Source: JANRJY01 sp033763735
GTDB taxonomy: Bacteria > Bacteroidota > Bacteroidia > Cytophagales > UBA9547
Assembly: GCA_033763735.1 (NCBI GenBank)
Contig: JANRJY010000009.1
Span: 1-39,061 of the forward strand
DNA: 39,061 nt
Reading direction: 5' to 3'
The notes beneath the pieces are model-generated. The model was given only the letters and a program-made list of their open reading frames with translations. It was not told the DNA's origin and made no database searches. Shown here one piece after another: positions 24,008 to 32,545 of this stretch. The position numbers were made by a program, and so were the translations under genes. The stretch's first letter is position 1, and each line of letters opens with the position of its first letter.

Positions 24008-27000
24008 TTACTCGAGCACAATACATCTGTTTTCAAGTATATCATTCTCAACTTTTTTATATTTTTCTTCTTTTATAGTTCCATTCGGATACTGAACTTT
24101 TACCAAATCATTTCTGCCATAAACTTTTTGGGATTTTATGGGCGCTTGTTTTTCCAATTGTGGCCTTTCTTGTTGAACATTATTGCCACTTAAAATAGAT
24201 CCTACTTCTTCTTTGGTTTCTCTTACTTTGGTCTCAACTCTTCGCTGACGTACTTCCGACACCTGTCGGGCTTCTTCGTTATGAATTTCAGCTTTAAATA
24301 AGAATGAAATAGTATCTTGATTTAGTTTGTTAATTAATCGATTAAATAATTCATAAGCTTCTCCTTTATATATCAAAAGAGGGTCTTTCTGTTCATATAC
24401 TGCATTTTGTACCGATTGTTTTAGGTCATCCATTTCCCTCAAATGTTCTTTCCATTCCTGATCAATGAATGATAATACTGTGAATTTCTCAATGGTACGA
24501 GGCAATTCCAATCCTTTAGTTTCATAGGCTTTCTTTAGTGGCACTATCACCTGAATCGATCTTTTGTTGTCAGTAATAGGAACTACTACATTTTCAATTT
24601 GACTTCCTGCGGTTATAAACAGTCGATTAAAAACAGATAGTGATTGTTCTGCAATTTTTGAGGTATTATTTAGGTATACCTTTTCTGTTTCGACATATAC
24701 TTTTTTAATGATTTCATCTTCCTTCAAATTAGCAAAATCTGTTTCATCGATTGCTGGAATAAACCCAAAGGAACCAATCATATTATATTTGAAATTCTCA
24801 AAGTTTTTGTTGGTTTTTGCCAAATTGACAATTACGCTCACTTGATCAAAAATCATGTCAGCGATATCCAATTGAAGTCTGTCTCCAAACAGCGCATTTC
24901 TACGTTTGGTATAAATGGCTTTGCGCTGCATGTTCATCACATCGTCATACTCAAGCAATCGCTTACGAATGCCAAAGTTATTTTCCTCTACTTTTTTCTG
25001 AGCCCTTTCAATGGAGCCTGTAATCATACTATGCTGAATTACTTCGCCTTCTTCAAGTCCCATTCTATCCATTAGTTTGGCAATCCTATCCGAACCGAAT
25101 AGTCGCATCAAATTATCTTCCAAGGACACATAAAACTGTGTTGAACCCGGATCGCCCTGACGACCGGAGCGACCTCTCAACTGTCTGTCGACACGTCTAG
25201 ACTCATGCCTTTCGGTACCAATAATGGCTAATCCACCAGCGGCTTTTGATTCCGGAGTAAGTTTAATATCGGTACCTCTACCTGCCATATTGGTGGCAAT
25301 AGTAACAGCACCCGGTCTTCCTGCCTCTGCTACAATTTCAGCCTCACGCGAATGTTGTTTGGCATTCAATACATTATGTTTGATTTTGCGCATGGTGAGC
25401 ATACGGCTCAATAGTTCTGAAATTTCTACTGAAGTGGTACCCACTAGCACAGGTCTGCCATTTTTGTTGAGGTCTTCAATTTCTTCAATAACTGCATTGA
25501 ATTTTTCGCGCATGGTTTTGAAGACTTTATCTTCCATATCCTTTCTGATTGCCTTCACATGAGTAGGAATGGTTACTACATCCAGCTTGTATATTTCCCA
25601 AAACTCACCGGCTTCGGTAATTGCAGTCCCCGTCATGCCGGCAAGTTTGTGATACATTCTGAAATAATTTTGTAGAGTAATGGTCGCGTAGGTTTGTGTG
25701 GCATCTTCTACTTTTACATTCTCCTTTGCCTCAATAGCCTGATGCAAACCATCCGAATATCTACGACCTTCCATAATCCTACCCGTATTTTCATCCACAA
25801 TTTTGACTTTGCCGTCAATAGTTACATATTCAACATCTTTTTCAAATAATGAATAGGCTTTAAGTAGCTGACTAACTGTGTGAATCCTTTCCGATTTTTC
25901 AGAATATTCCTTAATTAGTTTTTCGGTTTTTTCTAATTTAATTTCGTCAGAAATAGTAGGGTCTTTCTCAATTTTATGCATTTCCACTCCAATATCCGGA
26001 AGGATAAAAAACATTTTGTCTTCGCCCGAATCGGTAATTAACTCAATCCCCTTATCGGTTAAGTCTACGGAATGATTTTTTTCATCAATCGTAAAATAGA
26101 GTATTTCATCGGCTACAGGCATTTCCTTCATGTTGTCCTGCAGGTAAAAATTCTCTGTTTTTTGAAGAATGGCTTTGTTACCCTGCTCACTCAAAAACTT
26201 AATCAATGGTTTATATTTCGGGAATGCTCTGTTGGCTCTGAACAATGCTAATCCACCACTTTTTTCATCAGTATCACCTGCTTCAATTTTTTTGCGAGCC
26301 TCTGTTAATAAGTCTTGAACCAGTTTTTTTTGAGCCTCTACCAATTTGTGAACGCGAGGTTTGAGTTCATAAAACTGCTGTTCGTCACCTCTCGGCACCG
26401 GACCTGATATAATTAATGGTGTACGAGCATCATCAATCAGCACCGAATCTACCTCATCCACCATGGCAAAATGGTGTTTGCGTTGCACCATTTCATCAGG
26501 GCTACGCACCATATTATCTCTCAAATAGTCAAACCCGAATTCATTATTGGTCCCGTATGTAATGTCGGCCATGTAGGCTTTTTTGCGTTCCTCCGAATGA
26601 GGTTCGTATTTGTCAATACAATCCACAATGAGTCCGTGAAATTCGAATAAAGGAGCATTCCATTCACTATCACGTTTGGCGAGGTAATCATTCACCGTCA
26701 CTATGTGTACACCTTTGCCCGCAAGTGCATTGAGATAAGCTGGTAAGGTTGAAACCAAAGTTTTCCCTTCACCGGTGGCCATTTCTGATATTTTACCCTG
26801 ATGCAATACCGTACCTCCCAGAAGCTGCACATCATAGTGAATCATATTCCATGTGAGTTCATGACCGGCCACATCCCATTTGTTGAGCCAGGTGGTAGTA
26901 TTGCCGTTTACTTGTACGTTACGTTTTTTGGCAGCTATTGCTATATCGTGTTCGGTAGTAGTTACAACCAATTTGCCATTTTCGGCATATCTTCGGGCGG

Positions 27001-27352
27001 TTTCTTTCACAACTGCAAATGCATCGGGAAGAATTTCCAGCAATACTTCTTCCAGTTTTTTGTTTCGCTCCTTTTCAAGTTCGTCTAGCTGATTGAAATA
27101 GGTTTCTTTCTCCAACAAATCAGTAGTGTTTTCATCATCAATTTTGGCCTGTAGTTCAGCTGCCTCAGTGTCGATATCCAAAAGATATTCTTTGATAGTA
27201 TTTTTGAATTCAGCAGTTTTGGCCCTGAGTGCTTCATCCGAAATATCTTTGAGCGATTCATATATTTCTAAAGTGGCATCGGCATAAGGTTGCAATGCTT
27301 TTACATCACGATCGGCTTTGGTTCCGAATATTTTTGCAAGAAAGGAAAACAT
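24008..27352 (-). CDS. secA: Preprotein translocase ATPase SecA
   Basis: SecA drives unfolded proteins through the SecYEG channel. The 1,114-residue length is typical for Bacteroidota, which carry insertions. Motifs are complete: MATGEGKTLVSTLPAYLNAL (Walker A), VDEVDSVLIDDARTPLIISG (Walker B region), the preprotein cross-linking domain, AGMTGTA, TNMAGRGTDIKL, GRSGRQGDPGSTQFYVSLED, and the helical scaffold near QEWKEHLREMDDLKQSV. The C-terminus (GRNDLVKVQYPNGTIKEEKY) lacks the Cys-rich zinc motif of proteobacterial SecA, as is common in this phylum. A good promoter lies upstream. Confidence 0.98.
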   Translation of the reverse strand: MFSFLAKIFGTKADRDVKALQPYADATLEIYESLKDISDEALRAKTAEFKNTIKEYLLDIDTEAAELQAKIDDENTTDLLEKETYFNQLDELEKERNKKLEEVLLEILPDAFAVVKETARRYAENGKLVVTTTEHDIAIAAKKRNVQVNGNTTTWLNKWDVAGHELTWNMIHYDVQLLGGTVLHQGKISEMATGEGKTLVSTLPAYLNALAGKGVHIVTVNDYLAKRDSEWNAPLFEFHGLIVDCIDKYEPHSEERKKAYMADITYGTNNEFGFDYLRDNMVRSPDEMVQRKHHFAMVDEVDSVLIDDARTPLIISGPVPRGDEQQFYELKPRVHKLVEAQKKLVQDLLTEARKKIEAGDTDEKSGGLALFRANRAFPKYKPLIKFLSEQGNKAILQKTENFYLQDNMKEMPVADEILYFTIDEKNHSVDLTDKGIELITDSGEDKMFFILPDIGVEMHKIEKDPTISDEIKLEKTEKLIKEYSEKSERIHTVSQLLKAYSLFEKDVEYVTIDGKVKIVDENTGRIMEGRRYSDGLHQAIEAKENVKVEDATQTYATITLQNYFRMYHKLAGMTGTAITEAGEFWEIYKLDVVTIPTHVKAIRKDMEDKVFKTMREKFNAVIEEIEDLNKNGRPVLVGTTSVEISELLSRMLTMRKIKHNVLNAKQHSREAEIVAEAGRPGAVTIATNMAGRGTDIKLTPESKAAGGLAIIGTERHESRRVDRQLRGRSGRQGDPGSTQFYVSLEDNLMRLFGSDRIAKLMDRMGLEEGEVIQHSMITGSIERAQKKVEENNFGIRKRLLEYDDVMNMQRKAIYTKRRNALFGDRLQLDIADMIFDQVSVIVNLAKTNKNFENFKYNMIGSFGFIPAIDETDFANLKEDEIIKKVYVETEKVYLNNTSKIAEQSLSVFNRLFITAGSQIENVVVPITDNKRSIQVIVPLKKAYETKGLELPRTIEKFTVLSFIDQEWKEHLREMDDLKQSVQNAVYEQKDPLLIYKGEAYELFNRLINKLNQDTISFLFKAEIHNEEARQVSEVRQRRVETKVRETKEEVGSILSGNNVQQERPQLEKQAPIKSQKVYGRNDLVKVQYPNGTIKEEKYKKVENDILENRCIVLE

Positions 27353-27402
27353 AGTTAGGCTTTGGTAATATTATAATTGGGTGTTCAAAAGTTTATATCG
27401 GG

Positions 27403-27431
27403 CAAATTTAATTAAATGAATAAGAAACAAA
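27403..27431 (-). promoter_or_regulatory. secA promoter
   Basis: On the minus strand, TTTG (27431-27428), a 17-base spacer and TAAATTTG (27410-27403) match the Bacteroidota promoter consensus. The -7 box ends 50 bases before the secA ATG, leaving a leader of about 45 bases. Confidence 0.7.
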
Positions 27432-27576
27432 GCCGATTCGTCAGGAATTTCAAAAATAATGCCAGAATATGTTTTATGACAGATATTCAATTGTATTTCA
27501 AGTATTACCGGTGCAATACTACTTTTTATTTAAAATGGCAGAAGAAATAACATGTACCACAAAAACAACGAATCTT
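27432..27576. other. Non-coding stretch between secA promoter and RAYT element
   Basis: I see no ORF with coding character, RNA gene or clear repeat here. With the secA promoter and REP-like repeat it forms a 284-base gap between secA and the transposase. Confidence 0.5.
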
Positions 27577-27609
27577 GCTGTTCGAGATGTTCCGTAGGGC
27601 ATTTCGAAC
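27577..27609. repeat. REP-like palindrome, left copy
   Basis: These 33 bases match the reverse complement of 28215-28247 at 31 of 33 positions. The copy is itself a degraded palindrome (GTTCGAGATG against CATTTCGAAC). It lies 28 bases beyond the 3' end of the transposase gene. Confidence 0.8.
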
Positions 27610-27636
27610 GCTAGATAGATAAAGATATTTATCTTT

Positions 27637-28164
27637 TTACAACTCTGATAATTCCAATAGACTTTTGCTTGTCCCATAAAATGCACCACAGCTGCTATAT
27701 TTATATTCTTCTTCCTTAATTACAATCCCTGCTTTTACTGGGTTCATATGTATATAGTCAATTTTAGATTGCATAAATTCTTTAGTTAATACCTCCTCAC
27801 CGTGATATCCTGATTCCCAAAACCATATTTTATCCTCTTTCCGTAATAACCAAAGCAACCAACTCCTTCTACTTTCTTTCTCGTTAAGCTCAATGGCTTG
27901 GTAAATTTTTGAAGAAGTAAATTTCTTAAAGTCCCGAATAATATCACTCAAATTTCCTTTTTCACTGCTGATTAACAAGTGTATGTGATTACTCATGATC
28001 ACAAAAGCATAAACTTTTAATCCTTTTTCCTTTTGACAAAATCGTAAACTATCAAGCAATATTTCAATATAACTTTCTCTTGTGAATACATCTACCCACT
28101 GGTGCACAGTACAAGTTATAAAATATATAGCACTTTGATCTTTTATTCGATATTCGAAAGCCAT
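27637..28164 (-). CDS. REP-associated tyrosine transposase (RAYT, Y1_Tnp/TnpA_REP)
   Basis: The 175-residue protein is a single-domain HUH endonuclease related to IS200/IS605 transposases. FITCTVHQWVDVF starts the fold, YAFVIMSNHIHLLISS contains the metal-binding His60-x-His62, and the helix DFKKFTSSKIYQAI carries Tyr88 as probable nucleophile. WESGYHGEEVLT and KIDYIHMNPVKAGIV are typical of RAYTs. The ATG at 28164 is preferred to a TTG two codons earlier. A TAAATTTG promoter box lies four bases upstream. RAYTs are thought to mobilise REP palindromes, and two such repeats flank this gene. No truncation is visible. Confidence 0.93.
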   Translation of the reverse strand: MAFEYRIKDQSAIYFITCTVHQWVDVFTRESYIEILLDSLRFCQKEKGLKVYAFVIMSNHIHLLISSEKGNLSDIIRDFKKFTSSKIYQAIELNEKESRRSWLLWLLRKEDKIWFWESGYHGEEVLTKEFMQSKIDYIHMNPVKAGIVIKEEEYKYSSCGAFYGTSKSLLELSEL

Positions 28165-28167
28165 GTA

Positions 28168-28175
28168 CAAATTTA
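28168..28175 (-). promoter_or_regulatory. -7 element directly before the RAYT start
   Basis: The minus strand reads TAAATTTG, a perfect TAnnTTTG, ending three bases before the ATG. No clear -33 element is seen. A transcript from here would have practically no leader. Confidence 0.4.
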
Positions 28176-28214
28176 GCTTACTATATTCAGATTATAAATC
28201 TGCTTTTATCTAAA

Positions 28215-28247
28215 GTTCGAGATGCCCTGCGGAACATCTCGAACAGC
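28215..28247. repeat. REP-like palindrome, right copy
   Basis: Bases 28215-28244 form a perfect ten-pair hairpin (GTTCGAGATG/CATCTCGAAC) with a ten-base loop. The loop holds CCCTGC (28225-28230), which can alternatively pair with GCAGGG at 28246-28251. It is the inverted copy of 27577-27609 and appears the less degraded of the two. Confidence 0.85.
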
Positions 28248-28251
28248 AGGG

Positions 28252-28345
28252 TATTTATCTTTTTACAACTCCTACATATTGCAATAGACTTTTGCATGCC
28301 AAAGCAATCTCTTTTGTACTATCACACCAATCACAATTAGAACTT
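28252..28345 (-). pseudogene. Remnant tail of a second RAYT copy
   Basis: Bases 28252-28295 repeat 27626-27668, the last codons and 3' flank of the RAYT gene, in direct orientation with clear but imperfect identity. In the minus strand this stretch reads CKSLLQYVGVVKR then stop, against the intact gene's SKSLLELSEL then stop. The open frame upstream is only about 18 codons longer before it meets a stop near prmA. It looks like the 3' end left by an earlier or partly deleted copy. Confidence 0.5.
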
Positions 28346-28359
28346 ATTGATTAATAATT

Positions 28360-29196
28360 TTAATTTTTCAATTGAAAAATCACCGAAGCCCAATTGTCCC
28401 TCTCAATGGTATTCACCACTTGCAATCCTCCAAAAGTGCTCGTGAGGTCCTTCACATCTTCTGTATAAAAGCCACTGATAATCAAGTAACCATCCGCTTG
28501 CAACGATTCCATATAGCTGGCGCTTTCGGAGGTAAGGATGTTTTTGGTGATGTTGGCAAGTATCACATCGTATTTTTTGCCTTCAGGCACACATTCGTTA
28601 ATAGTGCCTTGTGATACGGTTATGTTGGTACAGTTATTTTTGGATGTATTTTCAATGGAATTCTCCACCGCCCAGTCATCGGTGTCAAATGCCAATATTT
28701 CCGAAGCACCGAGTTTGGAAGCCACTATAGCCAATATGCCACTGCCCGTACCGGCATCCATTACGGTTTTATTTTTTAAGTCCAAGGCAAATAATTGCTG
28801 CACCATCATGTAGGTAGTAGCATGGTGCCCCGTGCCAAACGACATTTTGGGGTCTATAACAATTTCTAATGGTATTTCTGGACGTGGTTTGTGAAATGCT
28901 GCCCTGATGTAGCACTTATCATCTATAATAATGGGTTCGAAATTTTTCTCCCATTCTTCGTTCCAGTTTTTGTTTTCCAGAGTTAATATTTCATAGGTGA
29001 TATTTGCCGCCTTATACTTTTCAATCAGCTCAGCAAGCCTCAATTCACTATATAAATGCGCAAAGATATAGCCCGAAAAACCTTGTTCGGTTTCCCAGAA
29101 AGAATCAAAATCGAGTTCTGAAAGTTCGGCAATTACAATTTCTTGAAACTCAGGTAAAAGTTGGAACTGAATTTCAAGAAATTGATTTTGGGGCAT
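28360..29196 (-). CDS. prmA: Ribosomal protein L11 methyltransferase PrmA
   Basis: PrmA trimethylates ribosomal protein L11. The 278-residue protein has a small N-terminal substrate-recognition domain and a class I methyltransferase domain: IDPKMSFGTGHHATTYMM is diagnostic for PrmA, VMDAGTGSGILAIVASKLGA is motif I, and VILANITKNIL is the NxxPxx-like motif IV region. The ATG follows the stop of the DUF3137 gene by three bases, so the two are probably one transcript. A RAYT-derived remnant starts directly after its stop. Confidence 0.95.
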   Translation of the reverse strand: MPQNQFLEIQFQLLPEFQEIVIAELSELDFDSFWETEQGFSGYIFAHLYSELRLAELIEKYKAANITYEILTLENKNWNEEWEKNFEPIIIDDKCYIRAAFHKPRPEIPLEIVIDPKMSFGTGHHATTYMMVQQLFALDLKNKTVMDAGTGSGILAIVASKLGASEILAFDTDDWAVENSIENTSKNNCTNITVSQGTINECVPEGKKYDVILANITKNILTSESASYMESLQADGYLIISGFYTEDVKDLTSTFGGLQVVNTIERDNWASVIFQLKN

Positions 29197-29199
29197 TAA

Positions 29200-30108
29200 T
29201 TATTTCGAAAGTTGTTTGGTTACTTCTTCAATAAAAAGGATAGGGAAGTATAAGTCGTCAAAGTAGCCTTTTATTTTGTCAAAACTTTGCATGCTTTGGA
29301 ACAAAGTAGGTTCAAATAAATCTTCATCGTGATAGATTCCTATGTATATTCGATTGTCAGCAAAAGATATCATAAAGTCATTATGGATTCTTTCTTGTAA
29401 CAATAACATGGCATCCACCACTTCTGGAGTTAATATTTTATCAACATTTTCAGGATTTTTTACTGCTTTGGTTTTGAATACTTTATTGAATTTATCATTA
29501 ACTACCAATTGTTGTGGTTGACCCGGAAAGTACAACGAGTTTGTTTTTACTATTAATTCGCTGCTGAAGTTTCTTTTAAATTCACCAATAAAGAATATTC
29601 CTCTAAACTGATATTTGTTGTTAAATTCTTTTTTGTCGGCATCGCTTTTGAATTCAACCAACAATTCTGAAAACTCTACTCTTACATCATTGATTACTCC
29701 CGAAACATGATCATCACCGTAAATAATGGTATTGGTATTGTCAAAAAATTTAGAATTGTCATATTCTACATCATCAACCTTCTGTACATTGTCATACTCC
29801 AAAGTTGGATTGATGTACTTAATGATTTTACCAATAATTTTACGTTTGAAGTTTTTGTAAAATAGGGTGTCGCCAAACAGTCTGTTAATATAAATAGGAG
29901 AACCAATTAATAAAACTATGGCTGGAACCAAATAAAGCTCTTCGTATGTTTCTAACCAAAGTACTGCTAAAGTTGGAATGAAAATAATTGGTAAAACAAT
30001 AGACAATACTATTTTTAGTACAATTGATTTTCTTTCTTTTTCAGTAAAAACTAATGAATGTACTAAATCGGATTTGTAGAAATGTTTGAATTCTTGTTCA
30101 AGCTGCAT
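29200..30108 (-). CDS. DUF3137 family membrane protein
   Basis: The frame is open as far as 30303, but that would overlap the divergent ABC gene; the ATG at 30108 (MQLEQEFKHFYKSDLVHS) gives a 302-residue protein and a promoter lies just upstream. Residues about 29-49 and 56-73 form two membrane helices; the remaining 220 residues are soluble, with IIKYINPTLEYDN, IYGDDHVSGVINDVRVEFSE and FRGIFFIGEFKRNF in the order seen in DUF3137 proteins. The function of the family is not known. It leads a two-gene unit with prmA. Confidence 0.72.
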   Translation of the reverse strand: MQLEQEFKHFYKSDLVHSLVFTEKERKSIVLKIVLSIVLPIIFIPTLAVLWLETYEELYLVPAIVLLIGSPIYINRLFGDTLFYKNFKRKIIGKIIKYINPTLEYDNVQKVDDVEYDNSKFFDNTNTIIYGDDHVSGVINDVRVEFSELLVEFKSDADKKEFNNKYQFRGIFFIGEFKRNFSSELIVKTNSLYFPGQPQQLVVNDKFNKVFKTKAVKNPENVDKILTPEVVDAMLLLQERIHNDFMISFADNRIYIGIYHDEDLFEPTLFQSMQSFDKIKGYFDDLYFPILFIEEVTKQLSK

Positions 30109-30148
30109 ATGTTTGAAAAGGTTAAGTAAAAATAATTTACGTTTCGAA

Positions 30149-30180
30149 CAAATATATAAGTTTATATTTTTAATTACAAA
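30149..30180 (-). promoter_or_regulatory. Promoter of the DUF3137-prmA unit
   Basis: On the minus strand TTTG (30180-30177), a 20-base spacer and TATATTTG (30156-30149) give a near-ideal Bacteroidota promoter. It lies 40 bases upstream of the ATG at 30108, which supports that start over the longer open frame. Confidence 0.72.
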
Positions 30181-30239
30181 ACATTGAAGTGTGATAATAT
30201 TGAAAATTAAAATAAATCTTAGATTAATATAATTATAAA

Positions 30240-32057
30240 ATGGCAAAAGACAGATTTGGTAATAGAATTGTAGATGATAATGATAAAGTGAAAGTAGATG
30301 CACAACGACTCAGGCAATTGATTAAATTAATGAATTTTGTTAAACCTTATCGGTTTTACTTCATTTCAGGATTGATATTTTTAATATTTTCTAGCACGAC
30401 TATGCTAGCTTTTCCATATTTAGCCGGCCAATTAATTGATTCGGCAACAGGTAAGAGTACAATTTATAACTTTGATATAAATTCCATTGCTATATTATTG
30501 GGAGGTATATTATTTTTTCAAGCAATATTCTCATACTTAAGAGTTTATACTTTTTCGAATGTGAGTGAAAGAGCTATTTCTGATGTAAGGGCACAACTGT
30601 ACAATCAGCTGATTCGATTACCCATTACCTTTTTTGACAAAAGAAGGGTAGGAGAGCTTACCAGCAGGTTGAGTGCCGATGTTACACAATTACAAGATGT
30701 TTTATCGTTTACACTTGCAGAGTTTTTCAGGCAAATATCCGTGCTGGTAATTGGTGTAATTATATTGCTATTTTCATCCACAAAACTCACTTTATTCATG
30801 CTTTTAACTTTTCCGGTAATAGTTGTTGGGGCAATTATTTTTGGGAGAATGATAAGAAATCAATCAAAAAAGTCGCAAGATGAATTGGCAAATTCAAACA
30901 TAATTGTAGAAGAAACATTACAAAACATACAAGTGGTGAAAATATTTACCAACGAGTGGTTTGAATCATTTCGATATCAAAATGCCCTTTCTCAAGTTAC
31001 TGCCAATTCCTTAAAAACAGCCAAAAACAGGGGGTTGTTTATCTCTTTTTTGATTTTCGGCTTATTTGGAGGTATTGTATTGGTACTTTGGTATGGGGCC
31101 GGATTGGTGTCGCAAGGTCAAATAAGCATAGGAGGGCTTACTTCATTTATTATTTACACTTCATTTATAGGCGCCTCGGTGGGCGGACTTGGCGATATGT
31201 ATGGTCAACTTCAAAAAACTTTAGGTGCAACTGAACGGATTTTTGAAATACTTGCTGAATCTCCGGAAGTTGATTTGATTAAATCAGAATCAAATATTAA
31301 GGTGAAAGGTTATGTACAATTTCAAAAAGTACATTTTTCATACCCTACACGCAAAGATGTAAACGTGCTTAAAGGAGTTGATTTTGAAATTTTTCCCGGT
31401 GAAACAATTGCAATTGTAGGTCAAAGTGGTGCAGGCAAATCGACAATTGCACAACTACTTTTGAAGTTTCATGAAGTAGACAAAGGAATTATATCTATTG
31501 ATAACTTACCGGTTTCAGATTATTCAATACAAGATTTAAGACATAATATAGGTGTTGTGCCACAAGAAATATTATTGTTTGGAGGAACTATTAAAGAAAA
31601 TATCGCTTATGGTAAGCCTGATGCTACTGATAATGAAATATATGAGGCTGCATCTAAAGCAAATGCAATTGAATTTATTGAAAAATTTCCTGATCAGTTT
31701 CAAACTATTGTAGGAGAAAGAGGTGTAAAACTTTCCGGAGGGCAACGTCAAAGAATAGCCATAGCCAGGGCAATTCTTAAAAATCCACCTATCTTAATTT
31801 TAGATGAGGCCACCAGTTCATTAGATGCTTCTTCTGAAAAGCTTGTGCAATCAGCATTGGACGAACTAATGAAAAACCGTACAACTTTGGTTATAGCACA
31901 TCGACTTTCTACCATTAGGAATGCCAATAAAATAGTAGTTCTACAAGATGGTACAATCGTAGAAACTGGCAATCATATGGAATTGGCACAAAATAAAGAT
32001 GGGGCCTATAACAAATTACTCAAGCTGCAATCAGGCTTGGTCGAAGCCTCATATTAA
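30240..32057 (+). CDS. MsbA-like ABC exporter half-transporter
   Basis: The 605-residue protein joins a six-helix exporter domain (about residues 30-335) to a complete ATPase: Walker A GQSGAGKST (Lys400), Q loop VVPQEILLF, signature LSGGQRQR, Walker B LILDEATSSLD with catalytic Glu523, and the switch His in VIAHRLST. This is the standard MsbA/lipid-exporter type, likely a homodimer moving a lipid or peptide out of the cytoplasm. The actual substrate is unknown. It diverges from the DUF3137-prmA unit, and its stop shares a TTAA with the converging EVE gene. Confidence 0.92.
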   Translation: MAKDRFGNRIVDDNDKVKVDAQRLRQLIKLMNFVKPYRFYFISGLIFLIFSSTTMLAFPYLAGQLIDSATGKSTIYNFDINSIAILLGGILFFQAIFSYLRVYTFSNVSERAISDVRAQLYNQLIRLPITFFDKRRVGELTSRLSADVTQLQDVLSFTLAEFFRQISVLVIGVIILLFSSTKLTLFMLLTFPVIVVGAIIFGRMIRNQSKKSQDELANSNIIVEETLQNIQVVKIFTNEWFESFRYQNALSQVTANSLKTAKNRGLFISFLIFGLFGGIVLVLWYGAGLVSQGQISIGGLTSFIIYTSFIGASVGGLGDMYGQLQKTLGATERIFEILAESPEVDLIKSESNIKVKGYVQFQKVHFSYPTRKDVNVLKGVDFEIFPGETIAIVGQSGAGKSTIAQLLLKFHEVDKGIISIDNLPVSDYSIQDLRHNIGVVPQEILLFGGTIKENIAYGKPDATDNEIYEAASKANAIEFIEKFPDQFQTIVGERGVKLSGGQRQRIAIARAILKNPPILILDEATSSLDASSEKLVQSALDELMKNRTTLVIAHRLSTIRNANKIVVLQDGTIVETGNHMELAQNKDGAYNKLLKLQSGLVEASY

Positions 32058-32458
32058 GATCCCAGTTCCACAATTCGTTCAAAATCAAGTTTTGAAACCG
32101 GCATTACTGATAATCTGGAATTTTTAACCAATGGCATATTTTGAAGTAATGGGTCCTTTTTAATGTTTTCTAATGTAACCGCTTTTTTAAGTTTTTGCAC
32201 AGGTGCTACTTCAATTGCAAGCCAATTGGCATTATCAGTTGTTGGGTCTGGAAATGATTCTTTAGTTACTTTTGCAATACCAACCACTTCTTTACCTATA
32301 TTACTATGATAAAACAATAGCAAATCACCCACCTTCATTTCCCTTAAGTTATTTCTTGCCTGATAATTTCTTACACCATCCCACACGCCTTTTCCTTTAG
32401 TTTCTAAAGTGTTATATGAATATACATCAGGTTCGGATTTGACAAGCCAATATTTCAT
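32054..32458 (-). CDS. EVE domain protein
   Basis: The 134-residue protein consists of one EVE domain, a PUA-like fold thought to bind modified bases in nucleic acids. Characteristic pieces are MKYWLVKSEPDVYSYNTLE at the start, WDGVRNYQARNNLREMKVGD, LLFYHSN and the C-terminal KNSRLSVMPVSKLDFERI. Family members include the human THYN1. It is a single gene, converging on the ABC exporter, with a palindromic TATATTTG promoter box 18 bases upstream of its ATG. Confidence 0.92.
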   Translation of the reverse strand: MKYWLVKSEPDVYSYNTLETKGKGVWDGVRNYQARNNLREMKVGDLLLFYHSNIGKEVVGIAKVTKESFPDPTTDNANWLAIEVAPVQKLKKAVTLENIKKDPLLQNMPLVKNSRLSVMPVSKLDFERIVELGS

Positions 32459-32490
32459 TTGTAATGTTTTTTAATACAAATATATTTGTA
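32458..32490 (+). promoter_or_regulatory. Divergent promoter with palindromic -7 box
   Basis: On the plus strand TTTG (32458-32461), exactly 19 bases and TATATTTG (32481-32488) form a canonical Bacteroidota promoter for the membrane protein gene at 32546. The 16-base sequence 32475-32490 is a perfect palindrome, so TATATTTG is also present on the minus strand facing the EVE gene, though without a clear -33 element there. Confidence 0.7.
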
Positions 32491-32545
32491 ATCAATAACC
32501 TTTTTACATATTTAGAGTTATAGAGCAATAAAAGTTTAAAATAAT

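Larger units (their letters stand above)
27577..28247. mobile_element. RAYT/REPtron-like unit
   Basis: A single RAYT gene lies between two inverted copies of a 33-base palindromic repeat, the arrangement called a REPtron. The similarity of the repeats extends loosely a further eight or so bases inward (TAGATA). No target-site duplication is evident, which fits the HUH-type single-strand mechanism. The unit sits between secA and prmA, both minus-strand housekeeping genes. Confidence 0.7.

Noticed and set aside
27617..27638. AGATAAA/TTTATCT hairpin with a T run near the RAYT stop
   Set aside because: The T run is on the plus strand, whereas the transposase is on the minus strand, so it does not terminate that gene; AT-rich pairing of this kind occurs by chance.
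30109..30303. 65-residue N-terminal extension of the DUF3137 frame
   Set aside because: It overlaps the start of the divergent ABC gene, is rich in Ile, Leu and Tyr without family character, and a near-perfect promoter lies inside it at 30149-30180.
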